From Medicago truncatula (taxonomy: Eukaryota > Streptophyta > Magnoliopsida > Fabales > Fabaceae): a DNA stretch of 64,000 nt. The notes under the pieces are model-generated. The model worked only from the letters and a program-made list of their open reading frames with translations, made no database searches and was not told the DNA's origin. A program made the translations under genes and the position numbers. This document shows positions 1 through 12,337 of this stretch, piece after piece; within the stretch, counting starts at the first letter, position 1, and every line of letters starts with the position of its first letter. The stretch spans positions 45,644,255-45,708,254 of the forward strand of contig NC_053048.1 of NCBI RefSeq assembly GCF_003473485.1, read 5' to 3'.

Positions 1-381
1 TCTGATTGTTATCAATAAAAACAAGATGTATACGCTATACAACCAATTAAGCTAACCGGACATGTTTAAAAGACCAATTCAAATTTCAGACCAAGCGGTA
101 CAATCATGCAAAACTACAACTTCACATGCAATTGGTTGGACTCAAATGGTTAACGAGCTTCAGCTAAGGACGAATCATTCGTCGAATCCTTGCTGGAATA
201 ATCTTTAGTAAGACTTTTACCTCTATACCGAACTCCAAATTACTAGGGAGGGATTGAGGGTTAAGACCAAAAATACAACTTCAACTCATTTAACATATTC
301 TATTTTGCCAACATCCAAATAAAAGATTCAATGCATGTGATGCACACAGAAGAAAGAGTAAGAGTTGTAGTAATAACATAC
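1..381 (-). other. First coding-region intron of the LHW-like bHLH gene (runs off the window)
   Basis: On the minus strand the coding exon ends at 382 and is followed at once by a GTATGT donor (381-376). No second coding exon is visible down to base 1, so the intron continues beyond the window. The only content I see is AT-rich sequence resembling dispersed repeat; no ORF continues the bHLH protein here. Confidence 0.6.
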
Positions 382-476
382 AATGGAGCACTATGTTTGA
401 GCTTCCAAAAGATTGCATAATTCCACTGAGTATTGAAACAAAGACTTCTAAGTAGTTGATGCAAGTTGTTAACCAT
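382..476 (-). CDS. bHLH transcription factor, LONESOME HIGHWAY-like, first coding exon only
   Basis: The minus-strand ATG at 476 opens 31 codons plus two bases, beginning MVNNLHQLLRSLCFNTQWNY and ending AIFWKLKHSAP before a GTATGT donor. This is the start of the bHLH-MYC_N domain of the LHW/bHLH155/EMB1444 group, whose members begin with a short leucine-rich helix followed by a QW(S/N)YA(V/I)FWK signature. Family knowledge: these nuclear proteins dimerise with other bHLH factors such as TMO5 types and control vascular cell divisions. The DNA-binding bHLH lies at the C-terminus and is outside the window. The start is supported by the family N-terminus and by in-frame stops upstream. MYC2- and GL3-type bHLHs share the domain but lack this N-terminus. 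Exact subgroup unknown. Confidence 0.8.
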
Positions 477-1130
477 CTTCTTCTTCCCCTTATAAAAAGT
501 TAGAAACTTTTACACCTCAAAGACACCCTCAAGCAAAAGGGCCTTCAAATTAGTCCTCAAAAAAAAAGAAGAAAAACCCTCCAAATTCCAATCACACAAA
601 ACCAATCAAATCAAATTTCCCTAACTAGCTAGCTAACTTCCTCTGTAAGACCCTCTTCCAGCTTGTTTCCTCCGCAACCCAGCTCGCCGTTTTAATGGCG
701 GTTCTCTTCCAACTGTTTGTAGCACCACACAATCCCAACCCATCACTCACACCACAAAATTCTCACCACCCCACCAACAAAAGCTTCAAACTTTACTCCC
801 TAATCGGTAAATTAAACAGAACCAAACCCTCTATTACGCTAGAAAAGCAAAATTACAACAACAAAACTTGCAACTAGCCATAATAATAACTTGAATGTAA
901 ACTACTTTGTTCTTGATTTTGAAGGTAGATTCAATAAATTTAGCTTATATCTGATGACATATCAAAGTGTTTAAGGGAATTGAGGTGTTGAATTTCTCTG
1001 AAAATGTGAAAGATTTTGCAAACAATGAAGAGTTTTGCTTACCCTTTTCACAGAGAAACAGAGAGAGAATGAGCTTGTAGTAGTTGGCAATTGCTGAGAA
1101 GAAAGTGAATAAGTAAAGAGTGACAAAATG
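477..1130 (-). other. 5' leader of the LHW-like gene with a probable intron
   Basis: Read on the minus strand, a CT-rich leader of roughly 1130-1043 ends at a good donor (GTAAGC from 1042). A pyrimidine tract ending TTTTCTAG gives an acceptor at 839-840, so leader exon 2 would start at 838 and run into the coding exon. The transcript start is a guess from the change to CT-rich leader-like sequence. The window gives no transcript evidence. Confidence 0.5.
633..743 (-). promoter_or_regulatory. Upstream ORF in the LHW-like leader (36 codons)
   Basis: The minus-strand ATG at 743 opens a 36-codon frame that stops with TAG at 633-635, 157 nt upstream of the main ATG and wholly within leader exon 2. 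The peptide starts MGWDCVVLQTVGREPPLKRR and ends in an Arg/Gly-rich tail, AGRGSYRGS. From established knowledge, LHW-like bHLH genes of Arabidopsis carry conserved peptide uORFs (the CPuORF6-9 set, as I recall it), so this is a good candidate for the legume counterpart that would attenuate translation of the main frame. I could not align it to those peptides here. Confidence 0.5.
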
Positions 1131-3391
1131 TCAATGGTGTGAGAGAGAAGATGTGTGAGTTGAGTTCTTCTATATTGTAGTTGGAACTAGAAAAAAAATT
1201 ATGCTAATCGAGTCACAGAGTTTTCGATCTTAACCGTTGGATCTAAAGTACTCTCGTATTTAGAGGGAAACAAAAAATGTAACTTTAGTAGAAGAAAAGG
1301 AAAATGTTAACGGTAAATATTAAAATGATCAATCTCTTTCTTAAACTCCTTTAATATTTCAACCTTTTATTTTATAATTTCGTTCGTCTAATCTTAACTT
1401 AACGACTGAGATTGTTTGCTACGAATATTTGTTTTTCTTATTGTAAGAAATTTAAATCCTAATCATAAGATTAGAATGCATTTTACATTGGTAAACTTTT
1501 AAAACAAATGAAACAAAATATTGACTTTGGAGACTAATAAGGGAAAAAGTCCCAGGGGGAACTTCATGGAGGATTAGAGGCTAATTAGAACTTATATTTA
1601 ACATTAGCATCCACCATTAGGACAAATCCAAAAAGGAACAATCCAATTGGGTTATGACTTATGAGTATACTTTATGGTGGTGAATATGGATGGCCAACAA
1701 CATCATATCAAATTGAGAACATGCTTCCTTAACTTTTCTTCATGTTCTCAACCCTTTCTTTGAAATTCTAGTAAAAGGAGTCCCCTTCTTTAGGTACTTT
1801 TCAACAATGATCTTATTGTGCCTTGCTGTAAAAAGAAAACAATCATCTTATTGCCCTAAAGTTATCACACCTTCATAATTTTGCATCATATATTAATGTA
1901 ACCTTTTACCATTCCTTGCATTATAATTGTTTTTTTGAGAGGACCCTTCTTGTGCTATAATTGTATATATTGAAAAATGCTCTCATTTTCATGAAAAGAT
2001 GCCACACCAAAACATACAAAATTATGTGATTGGTTATTTTCTTCACTGGCTTATATATAATTATTGTTTATTTATAGATAAATGGTAGTAATTCTTTTGT
2101 TAGGTAAAGAGAAAAATTGTCAGCGATGAGAATAATCGAACCCTGCATCTTTTTTATAATACTTTTTCAACGTCTCAATTCATACCATTGAATTACGCTT
2201 TCTGAAGACACTATTAGACTACACAATTTCTTTTTTTTTTATATAGCATCTGGAATTTTTTTTATGACATTATAGCATCTTGGATTTGTTTTTTATTATT
2301 CACATTATCTCTACTCGAGGATTTAGCCTAATTCTATTAAGTCAATCCCTTTAGATTACTTGTTAGACAAGAGACATATCAGCAGGTGGTGTTTAGGGCA
2401 GTCACGTTTCTACAGGATGGGTGGCAAGCAAAGCAACTATTGCCTCCAATTCAAGTGACTTCAAGGACTCCTCGGATAAACACTTGGATTGCACCACCTA
2501 CTTGATAATATAACGTGGATACTAGGTTTTTTGTTACAGGAATTGATGAATATTTTAAACTGCACTATCGTTAGTCGCCAATTTTTTGACAGTGTCTTCT
2601 TTTATTGCTCTATCGTTTGTTTATATTTGTTCCTTATAAATATATTAAATTTTTGTTTTATTTTATCTAAAATTTTACTATACTTTTAGTCCCTATAAAA
2701 TTTTTAATCATCATTTTTTTTTTTTATTTTAAAGTCAACTCGTGTATTTCTTAATGAAATTGTGCAAAAATGTATAAAATATTGTAAAAATATCTACAAA
2801 AAAAAAAATTAGAATTTTTTAAAAAAACATGAATTAAATATGAATTTTTAACCACAAAAAATATAAAAATTCATATTTATATCCTACAAAAATATCTTGA
2901 GGGAGACAATATATGATAAAAAAATAAATATTGAGCGAGTCATAAAATTATTATATCCTACAAAAATATCTTGTTTGGTGCACCAATAAAAAAAAGATAA
3001 AATCAACCAATTATTTATCCTATCCTACTCCACTTTGTTATTTTTATCTTTAGTTTAAACTTGATTAGGAACCAAATAGCATAAAACATCACACGAGCGT
3101 GTTTTTTAGTATTTTTCAAGAACGTTCTTCGACTCGACTCTATACATAACCTATCTTTATCAAACTTTTTATCATATAGTCTTTATCCTATGATACGTAT
3201 CAAACCGAACCTATAAAAATCACAATGAGCGGTACAATTTTGATTAGAGCTACATTTTAGAACTTCATAACATTATGATGCCAGTATCGTTAAAACTACA
3301 TTTTAGAGCATCATAAAATTATGCTGAGTGTACATACAAACATACGCACTACAAAAGGACAAAAGACATAATGCATATGATCTAATTGAAC
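1131..3391. other. Intergenic, AT-rich, no gene seen
   Basis: No ORF with family character is visible on either strand. The stretch holds poly-A/T runs (2220-2260, 2700-2840) and AT-rich spacer. Its left edge should contain the promoter of the minus-strand bHLH gene. I see no terminal repeats or clear transposon ends. Confidence 0.5.
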
Positions 3392-3522
3392 TTTTTTTGT
3401 CAGGTAGTTTGGTGGCTAGAGTTCACCTTATAAGGTAAATAAGTGGGATGTCCGGGGTTAGAACCTCGGCCCCTGCATATAATAATGCATTGTCCTACCA
3501 ACTGAGATATGCTCACGGGACA
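3392..3522 (-). mobile_element. tRNA-derived SINE, copy 1
   Basis: On the minus strand this reads as a tRNA-like head with an A-box-like stretch (TCAGTTGGTAGGAC) and a B-box-like GGTTCTAACC. These are followed by the family body GTGAACTCTAGCCACC and a short A-run (T-run on plus at 3392-3398). The same body recurs at 16927, 22243 and 49153, showing a dispersed Pol III family. Confidence 0.8.
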
Positions 3523-3591
3523 ATTAATACAATTTATACCAAAAGAAAACAAAAAAGGGTATCAATAAAAGAGAAAATACACAACCAAGAG

Positions 3592-4353
3592 AGTAGGTGC
3601 CATTTAATTTGGGAAAGGAGAGTTCTTTCCCACCATGGGAAAGTTGATCATATCCATTAGATTAAATGAGGAGCATATTCCTATCATACTCTCTCAACCA
3701 CTAGATTATTTTTGGCTTAATACATGCTTTGGTCCCTTAACATATTTTTGAATTTCATTTTGGTCCCCTAACTATAAAGTGTCACAATTAAAAAATTCAT
3801 ATTTTTTATAAAATATGAAGAAAAAAATATTCAAAATTTTTATAAAATCATTTTCAAAATTGAAAAAATTTATTTTTTTACGAAATTTTTAAAAAAGGTC
3901 AGATTTTTTTTTTAATTTTTTCCTACAAAATTCTGGAAAATATTTTAATTTATAAAAATCTGAAAAAATATTTTTTGAAAAATATATAAAAAATTCCAGA
4001 ATTTTTATAAAATCTCTTCCAAGATTTAAATGTTATAAAAAAATTAATTTTGAAAAATATATAAAAAAAATTATTCCTGAATTTTAATTTTAAAAAATAT
4101 ATAAAAAAATTAATTCCTGAATTTTATAAAATCTTTTATATATTTTCCAGAATTTTGTAGAAAAAATAAATATGACCTTTTTTATATAATTCAGGAATAA
4201 TTTTTTTTTTCATATTTTATAAAAATCTGAATTTTTTATAATAATCTAGTGTTGAGAGAGTATTATAAGAATATATTCCTCATTTAATCTAATGGACATG
4301 ATCAACTTTCCCATGGTGGGAAAGAACTCTCCTTTCCCAAATTAAATGGCACC
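3592..4353. mobile_element. Non-autonomous DNA element with about 115-bp terminal inverted repeats
   Basis: The left arm from 3596 (GGTGCCATTTAATTTGGGAA) reappears inverted at the right end (4353 back to about 4240) with only a few mismatches. The direct repeat CCAAGAG lies just outside each end (3585-3591, 4354-4360), although four bases separate it from the left arm. The interior (3710-4240) is very AT-rich and begins with a piece resembling another common repeat (TGGTCCCTTAACATA). No transposase is present. The size and long arms suggest a Mutator-like foldback element, but the superfamily is not certain. Confidence 0.7.
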
Positions 4354-4360
4354 CCAAGAG

Positions 4361-5245
4361 TATATTAGTTTAAGAGGAGTGTTATTTGAATAGTCAATTT
4401 GATGACAACTTATTTGACAACCATACTTTACAAAGAAAAAAGTGGTATTGGCACGGAAACCATAGCAATAGAGAGATGAAGTAAAAAATAATGTGAGTAT
4501 GAGAGAAAAAGTTGTTGCAAAAGTTTGTCACTGAATGGATGTTCAAATATCATTTCTCTTAGTTTAAATGATAGGTGATTTGAATCTGTTACATGAGGAA
4601 TCTTATATGAGTTTCACACTTTAAAATATATTTTACATACACTAATAAGATTTACATGAGTTCATATGATAAAAGAGTTTATAATATTTCTACCTCTTAA
4701 ATAAGTGATTCACGAGAACTTGTGAGCTTAACTCAGTTGGTAGGAACAATAAATAATATATGTAAGGTTTGGGATTCAAACCCCGACCACCATAAATAAG
4801 TGGTTCACGAATTTGATAGACAGTGGAAACTCTATCAATACAAGGTTACAAAAATGAGAAAAGAAAAGAAACATTTTCATCATCATAATATCACTTTCGT
4901 TGCTTTCCTTTTTTGCTTAACATGGTTGGGAGCCAAAATCATCCCAAATGGATATTGTAGCTAAACTTTTAGCCAACACGTAATCTAATTAAGAAAAGTT
5001 GACTCCTCAACCTCCAAAGTAATGAGTAGAGTGTTTGATTTCATTATGTCTTCACACTAGGTCAAGATCGACGGGCATATGAGGATGCAACACCAGTAAG
5101 ATATCAAATTTAATTTGGGAAATAATTATTTTGGTCTTCATTGTATAACGAATAATTACGATATTCTTTTGACAAAAACAAAATAATATTCATTTATTTA
5201 AATTGGTCTTCAACTTAATTTTACATGTGGTGGATATATAAATAA
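4361..5245. other. Intergenic with a partial SINE
   Basis: At 4716-4796 a tRNA-like head (CTTAACTCAGTTGGTAGGAA, then GGATTCAAACCCC) marks a truncated, plus-strand relative of the SINE family. The rest is spacer without recognisable coding potential. Confidence 0.55.
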
Positions 5246-5690
5246 TTCTAGTGGATTCGTCGGGGTGGATTTTAATAATATTTTCGATCATTTGGTGTGG
5301 TTTACATATATGAGAGGTGTTGGTAAAGCTAAATGTTCGTTCAAGTAGCTAATTTGGCTTCTGTGTGCATGGATTGTTTGGAACGAACGTAACATCCGTC
5401 TGTTCAATAATGTTGTAACCATAGTTCCCCTACTTTTAGATAAGGTTAAATTGTTATCTCTAGGGTCGCTGAAAGCTAATAATGTCATGTTTGTTTTTGG
5501 TACTCATAGGTGGTGGTTAAACCCTTTAGATTGTTTGGGCATTGGGTAACTATTGTTGTTTTATTCTCTTTCAATACTGACTTATTTTGTATTTCTGTAG
5601 TGGTCTCCTAGGCACACCTTATGTTTGGGAAGTGCTCTTTAGTGTGATTATATAATTTTATTTTGGCTTGTTAAAAAGAAAATACCAAAA
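5246..5690 (+). mobile_element. LINE 3' fragment (end of ORF2 and 3' UTR)
   Basis: The plus-strand frame reads IWLLCAWIVWNERNIRLFNN, then VDKVKLLSL-like and RWWLNPLDCLGIG before a stop. This is the usual C-terminus of plant L1-type ORF2 after the reverse transcriptase (zf-RVT region: W.ERN.R.FN, K.KLLS..LKA, WW.NPL.CLGIG). About 130 bp of T-rich 3' UTR follow. The copy is 5'-truncated, as is normal for LINEs, and has an in-frame stop shortly before the quoted block. Confidence 0.75.
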
Positions 5691-5947
5691 TATCTTTAGT
5701 TAAGCTACGAGGATCTGGGGTGAGGATTTTGTTTCATTATGTGGATAAAATAGGAGCAAGGAATCCTATGGAAATTATTTCAGCCCGTACTCTCTTTAAG
5801 CTTGAATGAGTGTAAAAAAAATAAAAATGGGCAATGTTATTTAGTACCCCAGGGATACCGGTTAACTACATCCAAAAAAGATTGAGAAATTTTTGTCATC
5901 TTGTGAATAATTAGTGTCTACAATATTGATTTTCTTACTTTTTTTTT

Positions 5948-6033
5948 TGGTCTTAGATGAAGTGGTAATCCACTGAAAATAAACTCACACACAACTGTGA
6001 GGTCCCGGGTTCGAATCCGGGTCACGACATTCG
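5948..6033 (+). mobile_element. Second SINE-like sequence with a Pol III B box
   Basis: GTCCCGGGTTCGAATCCGGG at 6003-6022 is a strong B box and T-loop-like palindrome. It is preceded by a weak A-box-like region (GATGAAGTGGTAATCC). It does not fold as a full tRNA (no matching acceptor stem), so it is a SINE head or tRNA relic and not a functional tRNA gene. It differs from the GAACTCTAGCC SINE family of this window. Confidence 0.5.
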
Positions 6034-7831
6034 GCCTTGCAATTTCTTACTTTAATTGGGAATATAAAATAACTTTTTTTGTATACGAATGTTGTCCTAA
6101 TAATGTGATATGATATGATAACTACAACGGTTAATATGGTCCAAAACCATGTTGTCACTTTCACCAAAGGGCCATTAATATTACAATTACTTTTATTCTA
6201 TTGGGATCTCCACAAAGTAGAAGTTACCTATCCAACCACATAATATCGTAGCAAGAAACAAGTAAAGTCAAACATTATACAGGAGTACTATATATTTTAT
6301 AAATTGATAAGCTTTGTACTAGTGAAATAAAGTAATATTCCTACCACAATGATAGGTTCAAAATCCTTTGTAATCACATGTATATTTAACATGATAAAGT
6401 GCTTAATCCAATATGTTTTTAGAAGATAAGATTGGATTACTGTAATTTGTCATTTAATAGAGCTCTCACAAATATTATGTGTATATTGACATGTTTTGTA
6501 CATAATACATACAATATAGGGATAAGAGCCAAAGTAGTTAGTCTTGTTTTTTTTCTTTCAATAACTAGTTAGTCTTGTTTTAATGTTCTAAAAGTAATAA
6601 AAAAATTGTATTTTCTAAATTGCTACCTTTTATGTGAAGTTCTACTATGATAATTTTTTTGTAATTTATATTTGAAATTGGTGTTATGTTATACCTCGAT
6701 TGGTATATTTTATTCCTTTAATATTGGGTGCTGGTCATTCATCTCATCATCCTTGTGTAGGACAAAAAATGTATCAACCTAAATTCAGAATGACAATGGT
6801 TTTGTCATTGTCTCGTTGTTAATTCAGTGGATCTGAACTGCTAATAATGAGATTCAGCTAGCATTGTTTTGTCCTCAAACTATTCAACATTCTTTGGTGT
6901 AAGCAATCATGTAATTGGGAAAATCTTCACCACCACTATACACCTGCAAAAGCACTAGCCGCAAATCTTTTATATGGAGAATTCACACTGTGCTTATCAT
7001 TATTAACATACATTTTTATTGTGGGAAATAATAATCAAACATATTCAACTTAAATTTGTGTGAAGACTCAATTGGCTAACCAATATGGGAATTAGGAATC
7101 AAGTAAAAAAATGAGGTAATAGATAACGGTTAAAAGCAAATGATATGTGAAATCTTTTGCTAAGAATAATCATAATGAAAGGCACTTATCCTAAGAATTT
7201 GAAAAGCAATGGGTTAATTTTTAGGAAGATACGGTCAATATGGATGAGATCGAAATGAAAGAAAATGTTCCACAGTAGTTTTCCCACAAATTCAGGTTCT
7301 ATAAAGTAGATATGTTGGCAAAATATCATATTCATCACCTTATAAACCGAAAGATAATATACTTGTCATTCCTCATGCAATTATGTCACGATGCATTAAA
7401 AACAAGATGATTATAGTGACCCCGTACCATTTTGAGCCAACTGTTTTCTTACTTTAATCACAAATGTAATAAAAATTATTATTATATCAGTAGTAAATAT
7501 TATAATGTTTGGGTGAAATTTTTTTGTCTCGGATAAATCCTTGATTCAGTTATTTATCTAAGAAGAATGCTATGCATAGCGAAGGATTTAGTCACGAAAT
7601 TTTCACGATGACTAAAATTGCAAACTGCCTTTTGTTTTGGAAAAGACGGAAATCACCTTTGATAGTGGGCATATAGATAATTATCGTGATGAATTCGGGT
7701 AGATGTTCTCGCGACATATAGCATTTTTTATTTTTCTTTGCTAAAGGCTAATTAATTTCCTAGTTCCCATTTGTGTCGAACCAACCAGTAATTTCAATTT
7801 CGTTAAATTAGTGGGTATATATTTACTTCCA
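6034..7831. other. Intergenic, nothing recognised
   Basis: Both strands are full of stops. A somewhat less AT-rich patch at 6720-6960 could be a decayed coding fragment, but no family motif can be read. No terminal repeats were found. Confidence 0.4.
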
Positions 7832-7836
7832 GAAAC

Positions 7837-10668
7837 TGTAACAGCCCAATTTTTAGCTAGATTTATTTTAATTACTTTTAATTGTGTTTGTGTGTGATTA
7901 AATGTGCTTGTGTGTATTTAATTGTCATTGGGTGCATTTAAATGGATTACCGTATTAGAAGGGTATTTTGGTCATTTGACGGGTAAGGGTAAAATGGTAA
8001 TTTTGGTGAGAATTATTTTATTAATTGGTGAGGACCCTTATTTTACTAAGTTACTAGTGTAGTGATTAGTTTTTACCGTTAGTGACCGTTGGTTATATTT
8101 TACCGTTGTTAGTAATTACCGTTGAGTGTATAGAAACTTTTGAATTGTGTTAGAATGGGTTAGGCCCATTAGCATTTTGAGTTAAGCCCATTAAGGGAGA
8201 TAACATTAGGGTTGTCATAGAAAATATCATTCACTTCACAAAACATTTTCCTAGAGAGAGAAAGAGGTGAAGAGAAGAACAAGAGTGTTGAAGGGAAAGC
8301 TTGAGGAATCAATTTGGGTGACCTAGGAGCTGAATTGAAGCAAGGGTTAGAGATAATCAACTTCAAAGGTAAGGGGGTTAGTTATTATCATAATCATGTA
8401 CAATCTTTGCATTTTCTCATGTTGTATGAAAATGGGTTGGTGAACAATTGTTGTTAAATTCGTGCTCTTGCTGTGATGCTATTTTCTTGTGCTTGAATTG
8501 ATGATTATGGTATGTTTATGGGTGAAATTACATGTTTCAAAGTATGTATAAATGTTAAGTTATGAAATTATGCTTAATTGATGAAATTTGATATGCTTTG
8601 ATTGAAAAGAGATGTGATTCATATTCCATTAATGTGGTTATTGTTAACTGATGCTATTGTAAGTGAATTATGATTTGGGTATACTTAATTGTGGATTGAT
8701 GATGAGAAATAAATTGTTGTTGATGGTTTTGTGAAATTAGTGAAGTTGAGTTAAGTGTTCATGTGAAGGACCAAAATGAACTTTTTGATATATATATGGT
8801 TGTTGACTGAAATTTTGTTATTGTTGGATGAATTGAACCTATGAGAATTTCTGTTTTCACGTTGTGGTTATGTTAGTTGAGTCGTTTGGGAGAAAACGGA
8901 TTTTTCGTGTGAAATGTCGATGTTTAAGCGTTTTCGCCAATAAGTGATTATGTGAGGTTTTGGAAAATGACTTTTGGGATGGTTGAAACATGAAATTTTT
9001 ATAGATTATGTTAGAGTCAAGTGTCAGGATCATGTAGGTGAAAACGGCATCAAAATCCGATTAACGGTTTGCATTTTACGCGCGAAATGGTGAAAAACGC
9101 ACTTTTGGAAAAGCTGTAAGCGAACAGGCCAGAAGCACACTTCAGAAGCATACTTCAGAAGCACACTTCAGAAGCACCCTTCAGAAGCGTACTTCAGAAG
9201 CACTCTTCAGAAGCGTACTTCAGGAGCACTCTTCAGAAGTAGGCCAGAAGCTTCTCAAGAAGCGCCAGTTCCAGCATCTCCTGTTTCGCGTTCTTGCGTC
9301 TTTTTCACCTATTTCTGTTTCGAATTGGCCTTTGGTGTAAACATGAAAGTTTTAGATAATTTTGTTAGCTTTCTAATGGCGTTGGTTTCAGGTCCAAATG
9401 ATTTTTAGAACTCGAGTTATGATCAAATTACTACACATGGGTCATGTGAATTTTTGTGAAAACTTAGCATAACTTTTTCTATGAGTCGTGAAACTTTTCC
9501 AAACTTGATATTGGGCTTAATGAAGTATTAGAGGGAATAATTGAGTATGTAAATATGTAATTGGGATGTGATAATGATCATGAGATATATTTTGCTATCT
9601 TACTTGGAATATGAGAATGCTTGAATTGGTGAAACTATATGATATAGTTGATGTTGAGTGACATTGTTGATTATTGATAATATGTTGATGTGTGATGATG
9701 AATTCTATGATTTATTTGTGTGGGCATGTTTTCTTGATAATGCAATGTTGTGGAGATAATCAATATAATTGGGTGTTGTCCTATATATTGAGTTGAGATT
9801 GTGATTTGTTGTCGCATTATCGAGTCCTTACACATGTCCATGCATCATAGTCGTTGTTGCTGTAAAAGGGATGAATCTTTTACTTCGAGATTATTGTAAG
9901 GCAGAGGTGAGCCTTACATGCGATGTTGACTTGTCCATCGGAGGTGACGACCTTGTTGAGATTTGGTACCACATGCATTTATGTGTCAATAAGTGCATAT
10001 CATAGCATGAGTCCTATGTGAAATATGTGATTGGTGATGAATGGAGAAGGATGAAAGTTGATAATGATTGTTTGTGATTGATGTTGTGAATGAATATTTA
10101 TGATTGGATAATTATTCATGTGATTGATATCTGTGGATATGAACTATCAAGTTGTGATATAAGTATTTATGCATGACTATTATTATTCAAGTACATGATA
10201 TTATTTGATTTGATTATTATCTGGATTATGATAATGTAATGCTTACCCCCAGTGGTTTTAACCGCCTACTTGCCTGTATGGGTGAGTAGACGTTGTGCAG
10301 GAGTAGTCTCGGTGAGTCTTTGCTTGGGATATCGGGAGCTTCCTCCGATATCGGTGTCGTGTCGGCTCTGATCTAGGCTTGTCGTGTCGGTCTAGATTAG
10401 GTTGTTTATATTTTCGTTGGGATTATTATTTTGTTGATGACTACCCGATGTTTGGGTTTTGAGATTTATCTTTTGGATATGATTTATTTGCTCATGGCAT
10501 GTATATATTTGATCACTCTGATTTATATTCCGCTGTATCCGCTGTAACTGTTGAGGTTTACATACATGTCTATCGGTTTTTGAATTTTGAATAAGACGTA
10601 ATCTCTATTTCTTGAATAAATGTATTATTCGCATGTTTAATTGCTTTAATAGAAATAGGAGCGTTACA
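7837..10668 (+). mobile_element. Solo LTR of a Ty3/gypsy chromovirus-type element (2832 bp)
   Basis: The sequence begins TGTAACAGCCCAATTTTTAG and ends AATAGGAGCGTTACA, the TG...CA ends with complementary TGTAAC/GTTACA typical of large chromovirus (Del/Tekay-type) LTRs in legumes. The 5-bp direct repeat GAAAC flanks it exactly (7832-7836 and 10669-10673). No internal gag-pol region lies beside it, so it is a solo LTR left by LTR-LTR recombination. An AATAAA-like signal near 10616 fits a plus-strand element. The perfect target repeat argues for a moderate age; a solo LTR cannot be dated by LTR divergence. Confidence 0.9.
9131..9240 (+). repeat. 15-bp tandem repeat inside the solo LTR
   Basis: About seven imperfect copies of ACTTCAGAAGCACAC-like units lie in tandem, differing at a few positions (CAC/GTA/CCC). 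The block sits directly before a segment conserved with the other solo LTR of this window (GTTCTTGCGTCTTTTTCAC), where that LTR has a different tandem repeat. Confidence 0.85.
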
Positions 10669-10673
10669 GAAAC

Positions 10674-12337
10674 CATCTTAATTCTTAAAGGATAAAAACG
10701 TTGAAGAATATTAGAATACTAATGTAACTGATACTTATCCTCACACGCAATATGGGTCTCGAAGAATAGCATGTTGACGCGATATTTTTTCTTGAACTTT
10801 AATTTTAATTTTTTTCGTTTCTCAAATCTGAAACGTACAATTGATGTCATTACAAGGATCATTGAATTGCTTCTAAAATGCAAGGACCATTGAGTACGAG
10901 TATATGATATAACATAATGAGTATGTGTAACATCCCAATTTGAGTATTAAGAATATAAAACTTTTTCAACTCAAATCGAGTTTTATTTTAAGATTTCAAC
11001 TTAAAACTTCATATAAATGACTTTGAATAACTTTATTTATAAGAAAGATTTACAAAATATTTACATTTACATAAAAGACACCTTTAAAAATACAGCGGAC
11101 AATAAGACTCTAAACTAGACTCTACTGTGATCTGTCCTCTGATCATACTTTGAATTAATTCAAATTATTTTTGGTCAATTTGTTTTGATAAAAGAAAATG
11201 GACTCTAAAAATATGTCTGATTATATAGTTGATTTCATTATAATGCTATGAACAGTATCATTTTATTTTTCTATAAAAGATGCAAAATCATCTTAGAATT
11301 TAATGAAATATCAATTTTCTAATTCAATGTGTTTATTGGTTTTCTTTGATTGTGTTTTTTGTATGATGTTAAAGGTTCTTGGTACAAACTCGGATGAAGA
11401 AAAAAAAAATTGTTTTGAGAAAGAAAGAAAAACTAATCTAAAAGCTAAGTGTTGTATTTTATTTGGAATTTATTTTAAAGTTAATGATTATTAGTTATTC
11501 ATTTAAAAAGTTTATTATTATATATATATTGACTTGGTCACTTTGCAGCCAAAAACGTTTTTCTTTCATTCATATTTTAACGTTGCATTACCAAGTCAAT
11601 ACTCATAACTGCACTTACGGTTTCAATTTCCACTTAAATAGGAGCCTTCTTTTATGTGTATAATAATAATATAAGAGGTGGGTTTGGGTGCACAATGTAC
11701 AGAGTGCATGGAACATATATATTAGCCATTTTCATCACTACATTTTATAACAAATATATATTAAGTTTCCCAGAGCATCTAAAAGTGGTTTCTGAGACTT
11801 TGTTAATTCACATGCGGTGCTAGCAAGATGTGACTGTTGTATCCTGGAGAGTACTAACTATGACCTACTGCATCGGATAATCAATCCAGGGTGACGAAAT
11901 ACTCTTAAGTCCAGTGCATTTTGCACGCCTCAGTCAAATCCGATAAGTTTCTTTTCTCTGGTTAATTTTATTCAGATTCAATTTATTTGTATAAATATTT
12001 ATTTTTGATTTAATATTTAATGATAATTCTATGTCCTATTTTTTCCTACACTAAGTACTAAAATTTTCCATTAAAAATGCCTTTGTTTAATAGGATATCT
12101 TTTTTCTTAATTAAATACATTAAATATATAGCTTTTAATCTATGATGATCAATAAAATCTCATGTCTTTCATTTTAAATAGTATTCTAGACATCTTTTAA
12201 ATTGAAAATAGAAAATAATTGATATTTTAAGGATCTTTTCTAACAAGTTTTCTTAAGATAAAAATTTATGGAGAAAAAAAAAAAAACTAGGAGACGTAAC
12301 CTAATATAATAAAAAATTGGCATTTATAGGGACGTAA
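10674..12337. other. Intergenic with a possible LTR relic
   Basis: At 10926 the sequence TGTAACATCCCAATTTGAG looks like the end of another chromovirus-type LTR, with about 220 bp of related-looking sequence, but no partner end or target repeat was found. The rest (11150-12337) is AT-rich spacer without a gene. Confidence 0.35.

Noticed and set aside
695-877. A plus-strand 60-codon frame
   Set aside because: It overlaps the leader and uORF of the minus-strand bHLH gene and has no family character.
5948-6033. A tRNA gene at the strong B box
   Set aside because: The acceptor and anticodon stems do not form and the A box is poor; it fits a SINE head better.
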